64,000 bases of DNA from Artemia franciscana (lineage: Eukaryota > Arthropoda > Branchiopoda > Anostraca > Artemiidae), in NCBI RefSeq assembly GCF_032884065.1, contig NC_088880.1:27460592-27524591 (forward strand). Reading direction: 5' to 3'. The stretch's first letter is position 1; the number at the start of each line of letters is the position of its first letter. Positions 14,543 through 28,950 of the stretch are shown in pieces. Below the pieces are notes generated by a model. The model saw only the letters and a program-made list of their open reading frames with translations. It was not told the origin of the DNA and made no database searches. The position numbers were made by a program, and so were the translations under genes.

Positions 14543-14735
14543 TAATGGTCCCTTTCCAGCACCTCACTCTTTACCCTAAAGTTTTTTACTGTTTTAAAAA
14601 GTGGAGTTGAGAGAAAGAGTCAAACTTTCGTGTAAAGAGTGGGATGTTGAGGAGGGAACAGATTCTTTCATATATGGAGCAATTTAATTTCTAAGTTTTA
14701 ATGTCGCTCCTTACTTTCAGTTAAAAAAAGTTTTT
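14543..14735. repeat. AT-rich/GC-core hairpin module
   Basis: A long imperfect palindrome with arms carrying CTCTTTAC..TAAAGTTTTT and its complement, ending at TCGCTCCTTACTTTCAGTTAA. The same palindrome recurs at about 22195-22380, 35215-35500, 37120-37385, 42690-42880 and 61985-62250. In single-stranded form it could fold into one long hairpin. Confidence 0.7.
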
Positions 14736-15459
14736 TTTCATTTCATAAATAAAAAGATCCAGATTGGCTGTGCAAAGATTGTTGCAAATAGAGCGAAGTA
14801 TAATAGATGGGCGCTGGTCAAACTTATTCTAGTTTCTGCAATCATTCTGTCCTTTATGCTTCAGGTCTTTTATCCCGTCTTAATAATGGCAAATTATTCA
14901 AATTTTGCAATTTTTTTTCTTGTTAGAAAATTTTCAGTTCCTGATATAACTTTAAATCTAGAGATTCTCCACAGAAAACTCCAGTACAGCTTTTGTGTGC
15001 TTGTCCCCTCACCATCATCTTATCCGTTTTTTTGTGGATTTTATTTTTCTAATGGCTCAAATATGTTTCGAAGTTATTTATCTTATGTAATTATGCAATG
15101 AAAAATAATTCATATACATTAATAACAATGCAGGATATATAATTATTGTTTTACAGTTTTTAAATTTAAACAAAAAATACGGTACCTATATAGAAGAAAT
15201 TTTACATCAAAGTAAATATATACTCGGTGTTCCAGAGTTTCTTCCAGAGTTTCAACAAATGAAATAATGAAAATGCGCAACAGTTTTTGAATTGCTGGTA
15301 ATCTTGAGGATCATTCCTGTGAATCTGAGGTCCTGCATATGTACACTTATTCTTTGGTTTCCCACTCTGTTTCGGGTGTAATCCGAACGAGATTAAAAAA
15401 AAATTCTTTATATGCGGAATGTTACTTGAAAATTTATAGATAATTCGGAGAATATTAAC

Positions 15460-18400
15460 AAGAGCCACGTGTACTCCAATGTAGATATAGTCAAAAACAA
15501 TTCTGAGGGCGTTCTTGCATTGTTAAAATTTGTAAATTCCCGAGAAGCTGGGGCTTTGGCCCTATTTCTAATTGTTGAGGCAAATACGTCTTCAGTAATT
15601 ATTTCAGAATTGGGAGATTGCCAACAATTTGTATGGCAGAAAACTTTATTGTAAGATTGCCCATTGTCTTTTTTTTAGCCATCACATTCAAATTACCCTG
15701 GATATGTTTCATTGTTATAGATTGTCTATGTAGATACTAGTTGATTGGAGTCGTATCTTGCTCAAAGAAAGATTTCAATTTGAGGAAACATCTTTAGACT
15801 AACTGTTAACCTCCGGCGCTCCAACATCCTCTCAGCACGGAAAGATCTTGGATCTATTCCGGAAGTGAAAACGGGAATTTCTGTTATGACCTATCAGCCT
15901 CTTCGGAATCCAGTGTTCAATTGCAAGAGTGTCTGGTTTTGACAGAGCGACCATTATTGTAGCGACGATAGCTTTGTGTTGCTTTTGAAAGCTTTTAGAT
16001 TGTGTTGCTTTTAGATTGTCTGTATAGACACTACTTGAGTGGAGTCGTATCTTGCCCATGGAAAGATTTCAATTTCAACACACATCTTCAGATTAAGCGT
16101 TAACCTCCGGTGCTCCCACATTCTATCAGCGCGGAAAAATCTTGGCTCTATTCCGGGAGTGAAAACGGGAATTTCTGTTGTGACATATCAGCCTCTTTGG
16201 AATCCAGTTTCCAACAGCAAGAGTGTCTGGTTTTGACAGAGCGCCCATTATTGTCGCGACGATAGCTTTTGAAAAGTATATGCGCAACTGGTGTCTATAT
16301 AGGCTCTGAGTAGAAGCGATCTCAAAAAGTATAGATAAGTTTTATTGCAAATGCCTGTGGGCCAGTGTTGTCACAACTTTAAGAAAAATTTAGCCTAGGC
16401 AAATAAATTGTACCATATCCCAATTTACATCTGCGGAGATATCTCCACAAACAATGTCTAGCCACGCTCTGATCACTTTGACTCTTAAAGAGGGCATTAG
16501 AACTTCTGATTACCAATCAAATAAGTCCACTCCAAAGCAGATATGATCACCCTTTCTACGAGAACCTTATATGCCCTCAGGGTACAACTTAAAACCCTTG
16601 CCCTGACAGTTTAAGGTTGGGGGGGGGTCTTCCTTGCAGACACAATTTTTTGACCCTTCAACTATGACGAACGGGGAGAATATTTCCTTGGGAGGGGGAT
16701 TTTTATAGAAGCAGAGCCAGATATTATGGCATTATTTAAAAAATGATCAGAAGTTAAATAAAGAAAGTTTTCTCAACTGAAAAAAAGGAGCAACACTAAA
16801 ACTTAAAACAAGCCAAACTTATTAGTATATGTGTGGGTTTCACGTGTGGGGATGTTAAGGGTAATTGCCCAGAGTAAATTTCACCAGGATTTAATTTTTC
16901 AGAGCATGTTTCCTTGGGAGTGGGATTTTCCATAGAAGGGGAGCCACATATTATGGCATTATTCAAAATACGATCTGAAATTAAATAAAGGAAAGTTTTT
17001 TCAAATGAAAGTAAGGAGCAACACTAAAACTTAAAACAAACAGGAGTTATTTGTATATTACGGTTGCTCCCTTCTCAACACCTCGCTCTTTACGCTTAAG
17101 CTTAAATTTTGCCCCAATTCTTAAAGAAAGACTTGTGAAACACCAGGGCTGTTTAATTAGAACAATAAGTCTTTGTTTTTCAAGGTGCCAAAGAACTTCA
17201 GCGTCAAAAGCATGGTGTTGAGCATTGTGATTACCCCCTCATACACGGAATAAATTCTGTTTATTTTAAGTTTTAATGTCGCTCCTTACTTTCAGTTGAA
17301 AGACTTGTTATTTTTTTATGTAATTAGTTTCTGAGTCAAGTTGTCTCCTTGTCTCGTAAAAAGAAGCCACCCAGCTTTCCTTTTATAGTTTAAATATGGT
17401 ATGGGCTAAACTTGTTGAAATACTTGAAATGAAACATTTTGTTTAATTTTAATTTTAATTTTATCTTTTTTACTTTTGTAGTTATGAATATTTGATTTAC
17501 ACAATTTTATACACACATTAAATTTTATAATCTTTTATAAATATTATACATAAACTGTTTTATATATAAACTTGCAAAGGTTTAACTTATAATAGAAACC
17601 TTAAAAATGTATCTAAGCCATTAATAAATGTTTTATTACTGACACATTTTTATATTATTGCTTTTTTTATTTCATTAAGACAGGAAGCTCTTATAATAAA
17701 GATCTTAGCAATCTTTTAAATTACTTGAAATTGAAATATCCCTCAAGTATAAAATGATAGTTCTTTTACGGCAGCTGTTTATAGGCATTAGCTGCATATT
17801 TTTCACCCAAATTCTTAAAAGAGGCCTTTTTTAATTATAGGTTTAGTACCTTCATTAGTTGGTATTGTTATCATAATTTATGGATATGGCCACAAATGTC
17901 TGTAGAGGTTGCCAAATGCCAATGTTGCCAAATGTCTTTTGGTTACCAAATATTTTGACTATGCTTTCAGTAGCTGAATAAAAAGAAGTTGAAATGAAAT
18001 TTGGAGGATTTTAAAACACAATGGGGAAATATATGTAAAACAAAGAGGAATATATTTATTATAGGGCATAAATACTCACAAATTATCCTCTGATAGTTAC
18101 ACTGTGAAGTGTATAAAAACATTCCCTAATTAACCTTTTTTATAATTCAATATAGAAACTCATGGCACAGATAACAGTAGGAGGGAAGAGGATTTTCCTA
18201 ATTAACATTTTTTCTAAATTGAATAGAGGAATTCATGGCACGGATATCAGTGGGAGGGAAGGGGGCAATGATCCCTCAGTAAAACAATGACAATTAAATA
18301 TATCCATGTAAATCGTAGTAATAATAAAGATCCTGATAGTATTCGCCGTCCGCCCTGGGGGAGTTTCCTATTGGCGCTTACGTCTCGTGGGTTTTTGGAT

Positions 18401-18640
18401 GTCGTTGACTGAAAAGTAGTCCTTGATGAATTTGTTATAATTTATTACGTACTAGTAAACCAGATTATTTGTCATAAATTCAACAAATTATTCTGGCAAA
18501 GAGAGCCAGATAGTGTGGGGGTCAGAGAGCTCTGCAGACCCTTACATAAAGTGTGGCACATTTTAATAAATGGGTTGGTACTTATTTATTAAACCAATAC
18601 TCGAGAAGTGAAGTTACGTCAGTTGTAATGAAAAATACCA
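15460..18640 (+). repeat. composite repeat module B, copy 1
   Basis: Matches 39540-41950 in inverted orientation. Shared landmarks are CTCCGGCGCTCCAACATCCT, GCCCTATTTCTAATTGTTGA, TGGTTACCAAATATTTTGAC and the CTGAAAAGTAGTCCTTGATG region. It includes a hairpin region (about 16998-17312) and diverged members of the TCAAAGTGATCAG dispersed family. The frame at 15469-15654 is open but its counterpart shows no conserved coding signature, so no gene is called. Confidence 0.75.
15720..16262 (+). repeat. tandem duplication, unit about 294 bp
   Basis: GGAGTCGTATCTTGC, TTAACCTCCGG and GAGTGTCTGGTTTTGACAGA occur twice, offset by about 294 bp. The inverted counterpart near 41453-41680 has one copy, so the duplication arose after the large copies separated or was lost on the other arm. 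Confidence 0.8.
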
Positions 18641-21216
18641 AATTTATGTTATATATTTGCATATAAGAGGAGTGGGCGGGGGTAACCTAACCTACTTCCC
18701 TCCTTAATGGTCAAATTTATAGCCAAATAACATAATTCCAATGTATTATGTCATCCGCCACTTGTATTCCAATGAGCATAAGCTAATTGTTTCTTAATAC
18801 AGACAGATAAAACCGGTTTGTTCTCAAGTTTGATACAGCATAAAACTTTACTGCTGGCTATATTTAGAGATCGTCGATTCGGCTCTTACCCCAAGTCCAT
18901 TGTTCCGTTTGGCACGGGTGCAGTTCAGGTTTTTGAGTTCCTGCTTACATTTTGGCTTAAATCATAATTTTCAAGCAGAAAAGGGGTCATTGAATCCTAT
19001 TTAGCGAATATATGACCTCTTCTATCCCCACTAAAATAAATAATAAAAAGCAAACTTGAACAAACAGATGCATAAACATTATTCAGGCCCCACTCCAGGT
19101 CACTTGATTGAGGAAGAGAAAGGAACAGTTTTAGTTCAAAAGCTGAAAAAAAATTAAAACAAGAATTATTTGGTGTTATTGTAAAAAAAAAAAGACCGTC
19201 AAGTAAGTTTTGAGATCATTTTTTAACCCAGATGTTCATTTTATAATTTCCCTAAGATACTGTCTTAGTTTGAAAATATCACAGGTTAGACAGAAATAAC
19301 GATCTGAAGGTTTTCTTGTTTGTTTGTTTTTTTTTGTTTTTTTTTCTCAAGGATTTAATGAATGAATGAATGAATGAAACTTTATTTACCCAATAAACAC
19401 ACCATGGTGTCAAAATGAAATAAAAAAGGAAAAGGACAAAAAATAATACAGAAAACAAAAGGCAACATATCAATAAGAAATAACAATTATAAAAAGGTAC
19501 TAGATAAATTATTTGAAGTATCCAAACTCTGTTGGAACTCCAATCTACGCTCCACGACAACAACCTATGGATCAACAATTCCATATATAGAAACCATACG
19601 CCGGTTTTTGGCCCACATCGGTACGCCCAGTAGGAACTCAGCGTACCAAAAGAAAATTGATCGACAAGCTCTTTTATCTGATGTACTAAAAACACTCCAA
19701 AAATTGCAACAAAGCTAACAAACGGGGCTCAAAAAATTCTTCAAAAATTATAGTAAGCCCACACCTTTTATAAGGTGCTTTACAAGAAACAAGCAGGCCG
19801 TTTGCGTTGCGAAGCTTTGCACCTAGAAACCTTAATAAAAGTTCTCGACTATACTTTAGATCATTTCCAATGGGTAGTCCAATGTAATTTATGCTTGGCA
19901 ACAGCTTAAGAGGGTGACCATCAAGACAAACGATATCGGGGATGGACTGATTGCGTGTCAAACCAATTGAAACAACTTCACTCTTTTCAGAATTAAACTT
20001 CATCCTTATTTTCCTATTTTCGGAGCATAAAATATCAAAATTTTCCTCATTACCAGGAATGGTCCGATTGAGGTTCAGTACATTGTCAGCAAAACTTAAA
20101 AGAGACAAATCAAAGCATCGAAAATAAATCATGTCTAAACTTTCTTCTGATACTCTAGCCTGGTATTATTTTAAAATTGAGGCGATGACACAACGCCCAG
20201 CCTAATACCCTTCCGAATACAAATTATAGTTTTTGAAACAGCAAAATCATTTCGAACTGACACTTCAACAAACCGATGAAGTTTACTATGCATATGTATG
20301 TAAATACGTAGGATTGAGGGATAAAGCCCACGGTGGCTGGCACTGAGCAGTGGCTGAGGATGTGCCGCCGAATCAAACGCCCAGGATACATCATGACCAG
20401 TCATAACAACAATATCCTTATATTCTTCCACGTCTAAAAGAACATTTACAATAACTCGGTGGATATGTTCACGGCTGTAGCTTTTTTAAAGCCAAACTGA
20501 TTGTCTGGGATGGAACAAACTAGTTTAATCTCATCAATAACTAACAGCTCTAATAATTTACAAATTACTGGTGAAACAGTTATGGGTCGGTACGAACTAC
20601 ATTTACTTTTATCTTTTCCTTTCTTCGGCACAGGGGTCACAATACCAGCACAAAAAACATCAGGAACTAATCCAGTATGAAATATTATCTGGAACAGTAT
20701 TTCCAAATGGTGTAGGCCATTAAATTTTCCATAAACTAGATGCATGCCAAACAACTGGTCAATTGCACGTAAATATTTCTTTTAAAGTTTCATAATCCAT
20801 TGACTAATTGTTCCGAGGTTGATTTTGAACCCTGGACCAGATTCAGAATCATCCAAGGTTATATCTAGCGTTGAGGAAAATGCGTCTTGTAAAGTAGTAT
20901 CCGGGAGTGAAAACTCATCAGTGTAATAGTGTAATATATGAAGATTTCATTACGTGGGCATAAATTTTGCTTGGTACGTTGCTGAACAAGTACCTGAAAA
21001 TTATGAAATTTTACTGCAATACAGCAAAACATCGCAAGTTCCGGCAATATGAACCCTAAAATTTGAGATAAATTTTAGTCTGAGGATCAAGGTCATACAC
21101 AGAAAGGATTTCGGTTCTTCACCAGGTTTAACCCCCCCCCCCTCAAGAAAAAAATTTTTTTTGACTCGTGAAAACGTAACAAAAATGTGTATTAACAAAT
21201 TTTGATTCATTCAATA
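18641..21216 (+). repeat. composite repeat module C, copy 1
   Basis: Inverted match of 44525-47106, from TTATGTTATATATTTGCATA to TTAACAAATTTTGATTCATT. It contains a LINE on the minus strand with the same tail and flanks in both copies, so the LINE was already in place when C was duplicated. Confidence 0.8.
19370..20900 (-). pseudogene. non-LTR retrotransposon (LINE), copy 1, degraded
   Basis: Minus-strand frames give, in order: VTPVPKKGKDKSKCSSYRPI (about 20555-20640), DNQFGFKKAT, motif-A-like HDVSWAFDSAAHPQPLL (about 20350-20410), GIRLGVVSSPQF, SFADNVLNLN (catalytic YADD altered to FADN, about 20090) and INYIGLPIGNDLK. The 3' end is a (TGAA)n run on the plus strand at 19363-19385, a LINE-type tail. 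Frameshifts split the polyprotein and no endonuclease is visible. The lost second Asp and the breaks show it cannot be active. Confidence 0.85.
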
Positions 21217-21229
21217 AGGTTTTTTTTTA

Positions 21230-23250
21230 CGAATATTTCAGGGGAAATGTAAAATCTATAGATTCTGTAAGTAGGGATGGGTCCAAAAAAAATTTCCAGA
21301 ATAATATCCTGTCCTTTTGAGCAACAAGGCCAGATAGAGCACGATTGAGCCAAATCAAGCCCTGTATTTGAAAGGACTTCGCCTTACTTCGCGGTTACTT
21401 CTCGTTTTTTTTTTATTTTTTAAGCTAAGCTGAAAGAAGCTAACGAAAAAACAAAACAAAACAGTTCTGCATTGCGTCAATGTATGGACAGCTTGAATGA
21501 TCAGGGCTATATCATACAATGAGGCCGTATCCAGGGGAGGGGTTTTGCGATTTGATCCCCCCGAAATGTTTGTTTGACTCTTAAAAGTGTAACAAAAATG
21601 ATTATAAACAAATTTCTTATGCGTTTTTCAGTTTTTTTGTGTACCTTCGTCGAAAAAATTCTTGTGTAGAACACCCCCGAAAAAAACCTGGATAAGACCG
21701 TGTCATGCAAGTATCATTTTCTTACTAAATAACTTTATTTTTATCATTCTTAGGTACACTTCATTAGGATTAACCTAACTTCACTTCTTGAGTGGGGTGG
21801 GTATAAGAGGTAAGTACCGCTGTACTTGTCTAAGAAGATAGACTAAGGCTTGGATTTATCTGTAATGACAAATCAAGCATCGGAATGATTTGTGACTTGG
21901 CAAGAATAAAATATGTAACTATGCATCAATGCGTTGATTTTGCAGGAACCGGAACAAAATGAACAATAGGGTGGATATTTCGGTTCCTTGTTCTCGAGGA
22001 CATTTTGTCAGGAAGTATTACAATTTATAAGTACCTGTGTATAAGAATTAAGCCGGCTTAAGGATTAAAACAAATTAAGTCTGTATTTCTCAGCCTTTTT
22101 CTGACAAAAGGCAAATAGAAAGTTGTAACTTGCAGTCCCCGTGGAAGGGGCTGCAAGTTACAAACTTTGACCAGTGTTTACATATAGTAATGGTCCCTCT
22201 TTAACACCTCGCTCTTTACGCTAAAGTTTTTTACTCTTTTAAAAAGTAGAGTTGAGAGAAAGAGTTAAACTTTTGCGTAAAGAGCGGGGTGTCGAGGAGG
22301 GAACAGTCCCTTTCATATATGGAGTAATTTTTCTTCTAAGTTTTAACTGTCGCTCCTTACTTTCAGTTAAAAAAAATGTTTTTTTATTTAATAAGTAAAA
22401 AGATCTAGATTGGTTGTGCAAAGGTTGTTGCAAATAGTCCCTTTCATATATGGAGTTATTTCTCTTCTAAGTTTTAACTGTCGCTCCTTACTTTCAGTTA
22501 AAAAAAAAACTAGTTTTTTTTTTACTTAATAAGTAAAAAGATCTAGATTGGCTGTGCAAAGATTGTTGCAAATAGAGGGAAGTATAATTCATGGGCGCTA
22601 GCCAAACTTTATTCTAGTTTTTGTAATCATTCTGTCCTTTATGCTTCAGGTCTTTTCTCCCTTCTAAATAATGGCAAATTAAACAGAATTCGGATAAATT
22701 ATTTCAAATTTTGCAAATTTTTTCTTGTTAGAAAATTTTCAGTTCCTGATATAACTTTAAAGTTGGAGATTCTCCACAGAAAACTCCAGAACAGCTTCTG
22801 CGTGCTTATCCCCTCACCATCGTCTTATCGTCTCATCGTCTTATTTATCGTCTTATTTAATTTTTTTTATGGATAAAATATGTTTCGAAATTATTTATCT
22901 TATTTAATTATCATATGAAAAATAATTTACATACATTGATAAAATTGCTTGATACATGAATATTGTTTTTTAGTTTTCAAATTTAGACAAAATATGCGGT
23001 ACATATATAGAAGAAATTTTACATCATAGTCAATATACTCTCGGTGTTTTAAAATTTTTTAGACTTTAGTAAACAAAGATTCAAATAATTTTTGAAATGC
23101 TGGTTAATCTGAGGATCATACCTGTGACTCGGTTGCCAGCATACGTACACTTTTGGTGCTGTTTTGGTTCCCTGTTTGTTTTAGGCGTCAGCCAAGCAAT
23201 ATTGTAAAATTAAAAAAATTCTTTTTATGCGAAGTCTTACTTAAAAACTT
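21230..23250 (+). repeat. composite repeat module A, copy 2
   Basis: Directly repeats module A copy 1; the starts are 8402 bp apart, giving the order A-B-C-A. It lacks the 770-bp insertion. The hairpin module lies at about 22195-22380, followed by a partial duplicate of its right half and flank (22437-22575). It ends in a region matching 15100-15460. Confidence 0.8.
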
Positions 23251-23259
23251 ATAGATAAC

Positions 23260-23978
23260 AAGTTATGCCCTCGGGGTATATATGTTATTCATAGACAAGT
23301 GTTGTCGTAGAAACTTCAAAAGGGCTCACACGATTGGAAATTGAGAGGGTTAGGGCCCTTTTTAATAGTCAAAATTGATCGAATGGAAAATATCCCCTCC
23401 CCCCGCCCATCGTTTCCCCGAACACTTTCGATTGAAATTTTGTTAGAGCCATTTTGATGAACGTAGTTAAGAGTTCCGGCAATTATGTCTTTAAGGATGA
23501 CAAACCCCCTCCCCTCACATAGCCCTCAAGTTAAGGGGTGTAATTTATACCCTTGGAACATTTAAGGTTCTTACCGAAAGCGTTGTCGTAGAAACATTGA
23601 AAAGGGCTCATTGGCTTGAAAATTGAGAGGACTAGTGCCCTTTTTATTAGTGGAAAGTTATTGGTGGGCAAATGCCATCCCCCTCACGCCAACCATTTGA
23701 CATACACTTCTAATAAAAATTTTGAGACAGCATATTTGCTCAACGTAGATGAAAGGTCCAGAAATTATGTCTTTGAGGATGACGTCACCCCAGCTCTCAG
23801 GACAAGGGTTTTAAGTTATGTGCCATAGACTTCGGAAGGGGCTCATAGGATTGATAATCAGAAGCTCCACCGCCATTTTTTAGAGTCAAAGTGATGGGAA
23901 GGCAGCTACTTCCTCCCCCCATCACACACAAGCGCACAGAGTATCATTCCAAATTTTGAGATAACCATTTTATTCAAA
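23260..23978 (+). repeat. dispersed repeat family, TCAAAGTGAT type
   Basis: Two or three diverged units with the pattern GTCGTAGAAAC, GGGCTCA, AGTGCCCTTTTTA, and AATTATGTCTTTGAGGATGA followed by C-rich tracts. The family also occurs at 26580-27600, 16480-16720, 33000-33240, 36240-36480 and 40990-41230. No conserved protein was recognised in it. Confidence 0.6.
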
Positions 23979-23979
23979 A

Positions 23980-25177
<1,198 letters not shown>

Positions 25178-25214
25178 CTAGCTGTTGGGGTGGCGCTTCG
25201 AGCCACCCCAACAC
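25178..25214 (-). mobile_element. isolated Helitron 3' terminus
   Basis: A 37-bp piece containing CTAG plus a perfect 11-bp stem (GTTGGGGTGGC with GCCACCCCAAC), directly followed by another CTAG terminus at 25215. It looks like a leftover of one Helitron end sandwiched between two others. Confidence 0.6.
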
Positions 25215-26575
25215 CTAGTTGGTGGGGCGCTTCGCGCCCCCCAAGCCCCCCCCCCCCAGCGCGCGTAAGTCGTTACGCGCCATATAAGTTACGCGCCATT
25301 GTAGTTGTGTCCCTGTGTCCCACCTGTGAATAGAGATAGATATAAATATATGTTTTTAACTACGTAAAACATGCGAATATACAACATTCTTCGCTGTCCC
25401 ATTGTCTGTGCATATAAATAGATTGTCAGGTTTACTGACTCTTGAACATGCAACATATAATTGTCCATGGGAAAAACAATCCGTATTCAGATCTATACCT
25501 CATTATTCTAATGATGTGTCCCTGTGTCCTGGTCGTCATTTATATTCCCTGTGTCCCGGTCGTCATTTGTGTCCCGGTGTCCCAGTTTGTAATTTCTCTT
25601 TGAGTGTCCCGGTCGTCATTTATATTCCCTGTTTCCCGGTGTCCCGGTCGTCATTTGTGTCCCGGTGTCCCGGTCTGTAATTTCTATTCGAACAATCCCT
25701 GTGTCCCGGTCGTCATTTATATATCCCGCCTGTGCCCCCGGCGTCCCCGTTGTAGTTGTGTCCCTGTGTCCCGGTCGTCATTTATATTCCCTGTGTCCCG
25801 GTCGTGATTTGTGTCCGGGTGTCCCAGTCTGTAATTTCTCTTTGAGGTTCCCGGTCGTCACTTATATTCCCTCTGTCTCGGTCGTCATTTGTGTCCCGGT
25901 CTGTAATTTCTCTTTGAGTGTTTTTTCTTTTTAGTTTTTTTTTAGTTTTTTACCTTTTTTCAGTTTTCGTTTTCTTCTTTATTTTTCAGCGTCACTATGA
26001 AGTACATATCGACGAACCTTTGTTTTTTTAACTTAAATCTGGTAGGCATTGATGACCTTATCCAAGTCAAAATCCCAAACCCAATCATCATCGCTATCAT
26101 TTTCAGTTTTGATATGTTTTGACTCTCGCTGTCCAGGTGGATTTTCATCTAACTGCGCGGTTTTGCGTTCAAATACCGTTAATGACGTCACCGTCAAAGC
26201 AAAAATGACGACAACTAATTTCATGACGTCAGTCAACACAGAAACATGACGTCACCTGATCCACAGATCCACAGACAGACAACTTATTTTTATATATATA
26301 GATATATAGATGTCCCGGTGTCCCGGTTGTCATTTGTGTCCCGATGTCCCGGTGTGTAATTTCGTCAATCAACAAACATGACGTCAGTCGACACACAAAC
26401 ATGACGTCACTCGACACACAGAAACACAAACAACTTATTTATATATATATAGATGTCCCGGTGTCCCGGTCGTCATTTGTGTCCCGATGTCCCGGTGTGT
26501 AATTTCGTCAATCAACAAACATGACGTCACTCGACACACACACACACACAGACAACTTATTTTTATATATATAGA
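25215..26575 (-). mobile_element. Helitron remnant 2
   Basis: The 3' CTAG is at 25218-25215 next to a GGGGCGCGAAGCGCC hairpin. The 5' TC is at 26575-26574 in TCTATATATATAAAAATAAG. The minus strand at about 25356-25490 encodes the helicase tail: GIDLNTDCFSHGQLYVACS, then RVSKPDNLFICTDNGTAKN and VVYSHVLRS with a stop. Two stops precede GIDL, so it is inactive. GTGTCCCGG minisatellite fills much of the middle. Three copies of the 5' terminal block (about 26270-26310, 26400-26450, 26520-26575) suggest nested or tandem insertions. Family role: rolling-circle transposition by a Rep/helicase protein; no Rep domain was recognised. Confidence 0.75.
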
Positions 26576-26579
26576 TAGT

Positions 26580-27600
26580 GCAAATATCATAAAAAAGGCT
26601 TCTGGGGGGGACAAACCCCCAGAGCCTTTGGTAAAGGGTTATAGTATATACTCGGGCATATTTAAGGTTTTTATGGAAGGGATGGTTGAATAAACTTTAG
26701 AGGAGGCTTATTTGGAAATTGGAAGTGATAGTTCCATGGTAAGTATTAATAGTGATGGTTGGCAACTACCCCCCCCCCCCCCCCTCCTTGACAACCATAA
26801 TTCAACAAATGAATCTGACTAAAATTGTGAGGTAGTGATTTTGCTCAAAATAGTCCAAAGAAGATATAAAAATGTCTGAAGGGTTGACACAATCTCCCAT
26901 TGGCCTGGAGATTGGGTTTTTAAGTCATGCCTCGGGGACATATAATATTTCTATGGAATGGGTTGTTAAATAAACTTTAGATGGGTCTCATTTGATTTGA
27001 AATTGGACGTTACAGTGCCCTTTTTAGGGGTCAAAACTGATTTGAGAGCAACAAGCCTCCTCACGCTCATCATTTTCTCAAAAATATCCAATCAAAATTT
27101 GGAGATAGGAATTTTATTTATTGTAGTTGAAGGGTCCAAAAATTATTTCTTTGAGAAAGACAAACCCGCCCCCAGAGCTCTCAGGGTAAGGATTGTAAGT
27201 TATTCCCGGGGGCTTATAAGGTTCTTATATAGATTCTGGTCGTATATACTTCGGAGGGGAATATACTTTTGAAGGGGAACTGATAATCAGAATTGTTAAC
27301 ACCCTTTTTAAGAGTCAAAGTGATCAGAGGGCAGCTACCTCCCCCTCCAGAAATTATTTTTTCCCACAATATATCCAATGGAAATTTTGAGACAGCAATT
27401 TTACTCAAAAGAGTCCAAAGATCATATAACAAGGCCTTTGGGGTTGATACAAACCACCAGAGTCGATTTTACGGAATGGGTTGTTGTATAAACTTCAGAT
27501 GGGTTTTATTTGACTTGAAAGTGGAAGTTATAGTATCCTTTTTAAGAGTCAAAACTGATTTGAGAGCAAACAGCCAAAATTGTTAATACTTCCTAAGCCT
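26580..27600 (+). repeat. dispersed repeat family, several diverged units
   Basis: Repeated segments ATTTTGCTCAAAATAGTCCA, TTTAAGAGTCAAAGTGATCA and CTTTAGATGGGTCTCATTTG recur at roughly 250-300 bp with heavy divergence and C-rich tracts between. Same family as 23260-23978. Open frames here are not conserved. Confidence 0.6.
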
Positions 27601-27639
27601 AATGCATGCACCAATCATCGCTGTTTATGTGCATTCTCG

Positions 27640-27875
27640 GACTCGGTCTTCCAGGGATGATTTATGTAAAAAGACTATCAACTTTATTCACGTTTATGAC
27701 ACTCTGCAGCCTTTTTACATATTGATACTGCTTAATTAGTCCATGTTGCCTTTTGTTAGTTTGAATTTTTTTTTGCTGTTTATCGATTTTGTTTTTGTTT
27801 ATTTATAATACTCCGTACTTTGTGTTTTTTATACTTTTACGGGTAATAAAGTTTATTCATTCATTCATTCAAACC
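27640..27875 (+). pseudogene. LINE 3' end with (ATTC)n tail
   Basis: CACTCTGCAGCCTTTTTACA, then a T-rich trailer and GGGTAATAAAGTTTATTCAT with ATTC repeats to 27870. The ending closely resembles that of the LINE at 46362-46395. No coding part remains. Confidence 0.6.
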
Positions 27876-28111
27876 GTTTCCGGAGCTATATTCAAACGGA
27901 GCATCTGCGGGGCAATCGATTGCGGGCAAATGCTGATTCTACTATTACTACCACTGCTACTAATAATTCACCGGAGCACCAAAATGATGTATTGTGGGGC
28001 AATCTGTCTTAAGCTGCATTCAAATGGGGTATCTACGGGGCAATCTGTTCGGAGCTGCATTCAAATGGGGTATCTGTGGGGCAATCGGTTTCGGGCAAAT
28101 GCTGATTCTCC

Positions 28112-28842
28112 TTTTGAGAAAAGGCTGAACAACTTAGCAAACAATTTTTGGCACTTACTTCAGCAGTGTGAAAGTTTTACATACGATCTTTAGGTGTAAC
28201 AGAGACGAAATATATTAGTCTATTATTGAAAAATCCTATTGGATTACTCCTCTTCTCAAGCATATAGACTAACTACAAATTTTTACTTCATTCTTATCTG
28301 AGAAAATCTATTTAGTTGAATCTTTTAATCTGCCGAATTCTGAAATCACTACCAAAAACTGTTTCCGGAGCTGCATTCAAACGGGGTATCTGCAGCAATC
28401 TGTTGCGGGCAAATGCTGATTCTACTACTACTAATAAGTTACTGCAGCACCAAGCCGCCTTAGGCCAACACAGCTATGCATGCTCCTCCTCCAACCTAAT
28501 CTATTCAAGGCCTCCCTCTTTACACCCTCCCAGGAAGTTCCCGTTTCCTTTAAATCTTTATTTATGACATCCTCCAACCCCAGACGAGGACGACCTGCTT
28601 TCCGTGTAGCCCCAGACACTTCCTTTTGAGAAAAGGCTGAATAGCTTAGCAAAAAAATTTTTGGCACTTACTTCAAAAGTGTGAAAGTTTTACATACGAC
28701 CTTAAGGTGTAACTGTGACGAAATATATAGCCTATTATTGAAAAATCCTATTGGATTACTCCTCTTCTCAACCATATAGACTAACTACAAATTTTTTCTT
28801 TATTCTTATCTGAGAAAATCTATTTAGTTGAATCCTTTAATC
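28112..28842 (+). repeat. direct duplication, offset 510 bp
   Basis: The segment 28112-28330 (starts CCTTTTGAGAAAAGGCTGAA) recurs at 28622-28842. GGAGCTGCATTCAAA with GGGGTATCTGCGGGGCAATC-like units also repeats at about 27884, 28012, 28051 and 28365. This looks like successive truncated copies of one retroelement. Confidence 0.8.
28431..28625 (-). pseudogene. LINE C-terminal fragment
   Basis: The minus frame contains RKAGRPRLGLEDVINKDLKE and TSWEGVKREALNRLGWRRS, then SCVGLRRLGAA. This is the typical end of a retrotransposon reverse transcriptase polyprotein (GRP-(K/R)L...D..KDLK...W..A..R..WR). The TAC/ACT-rich run just below 28440 is the likely 3' tail. A relative lies at 44116-44352. Confidence 0.7.
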
Positions 28843-28950
28843 CCTTCCGGTTCAATGGAATAACACCCCCCCCCCCCCTACCTAATGCCTAGATATAGCC
28901 CTAGGGTATATACCAAGTTTATTGATTTTGTTTATTTTGAAATTTTCTGT

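Larger units (their letters stand above)
12828..15460 (+). repeat. composite repeat module A, copy 1
   Basis: Starts with CGAATATTTCAGGTGAAAT. It is directly repeated at 21230-23250 and inverted at 41950-43850. Shared landmarks include TGGACAGCTTGAATGATCAG, GGAACCGGAACAAAATGAAC and a hairpin at 14543-14735. This copy holds a roughly 770-bp insertion (about 13710-14490) that the other two lack, made of a LINE fragment and a fold-back fragment. No host gene is seen. Confidence 0.8.
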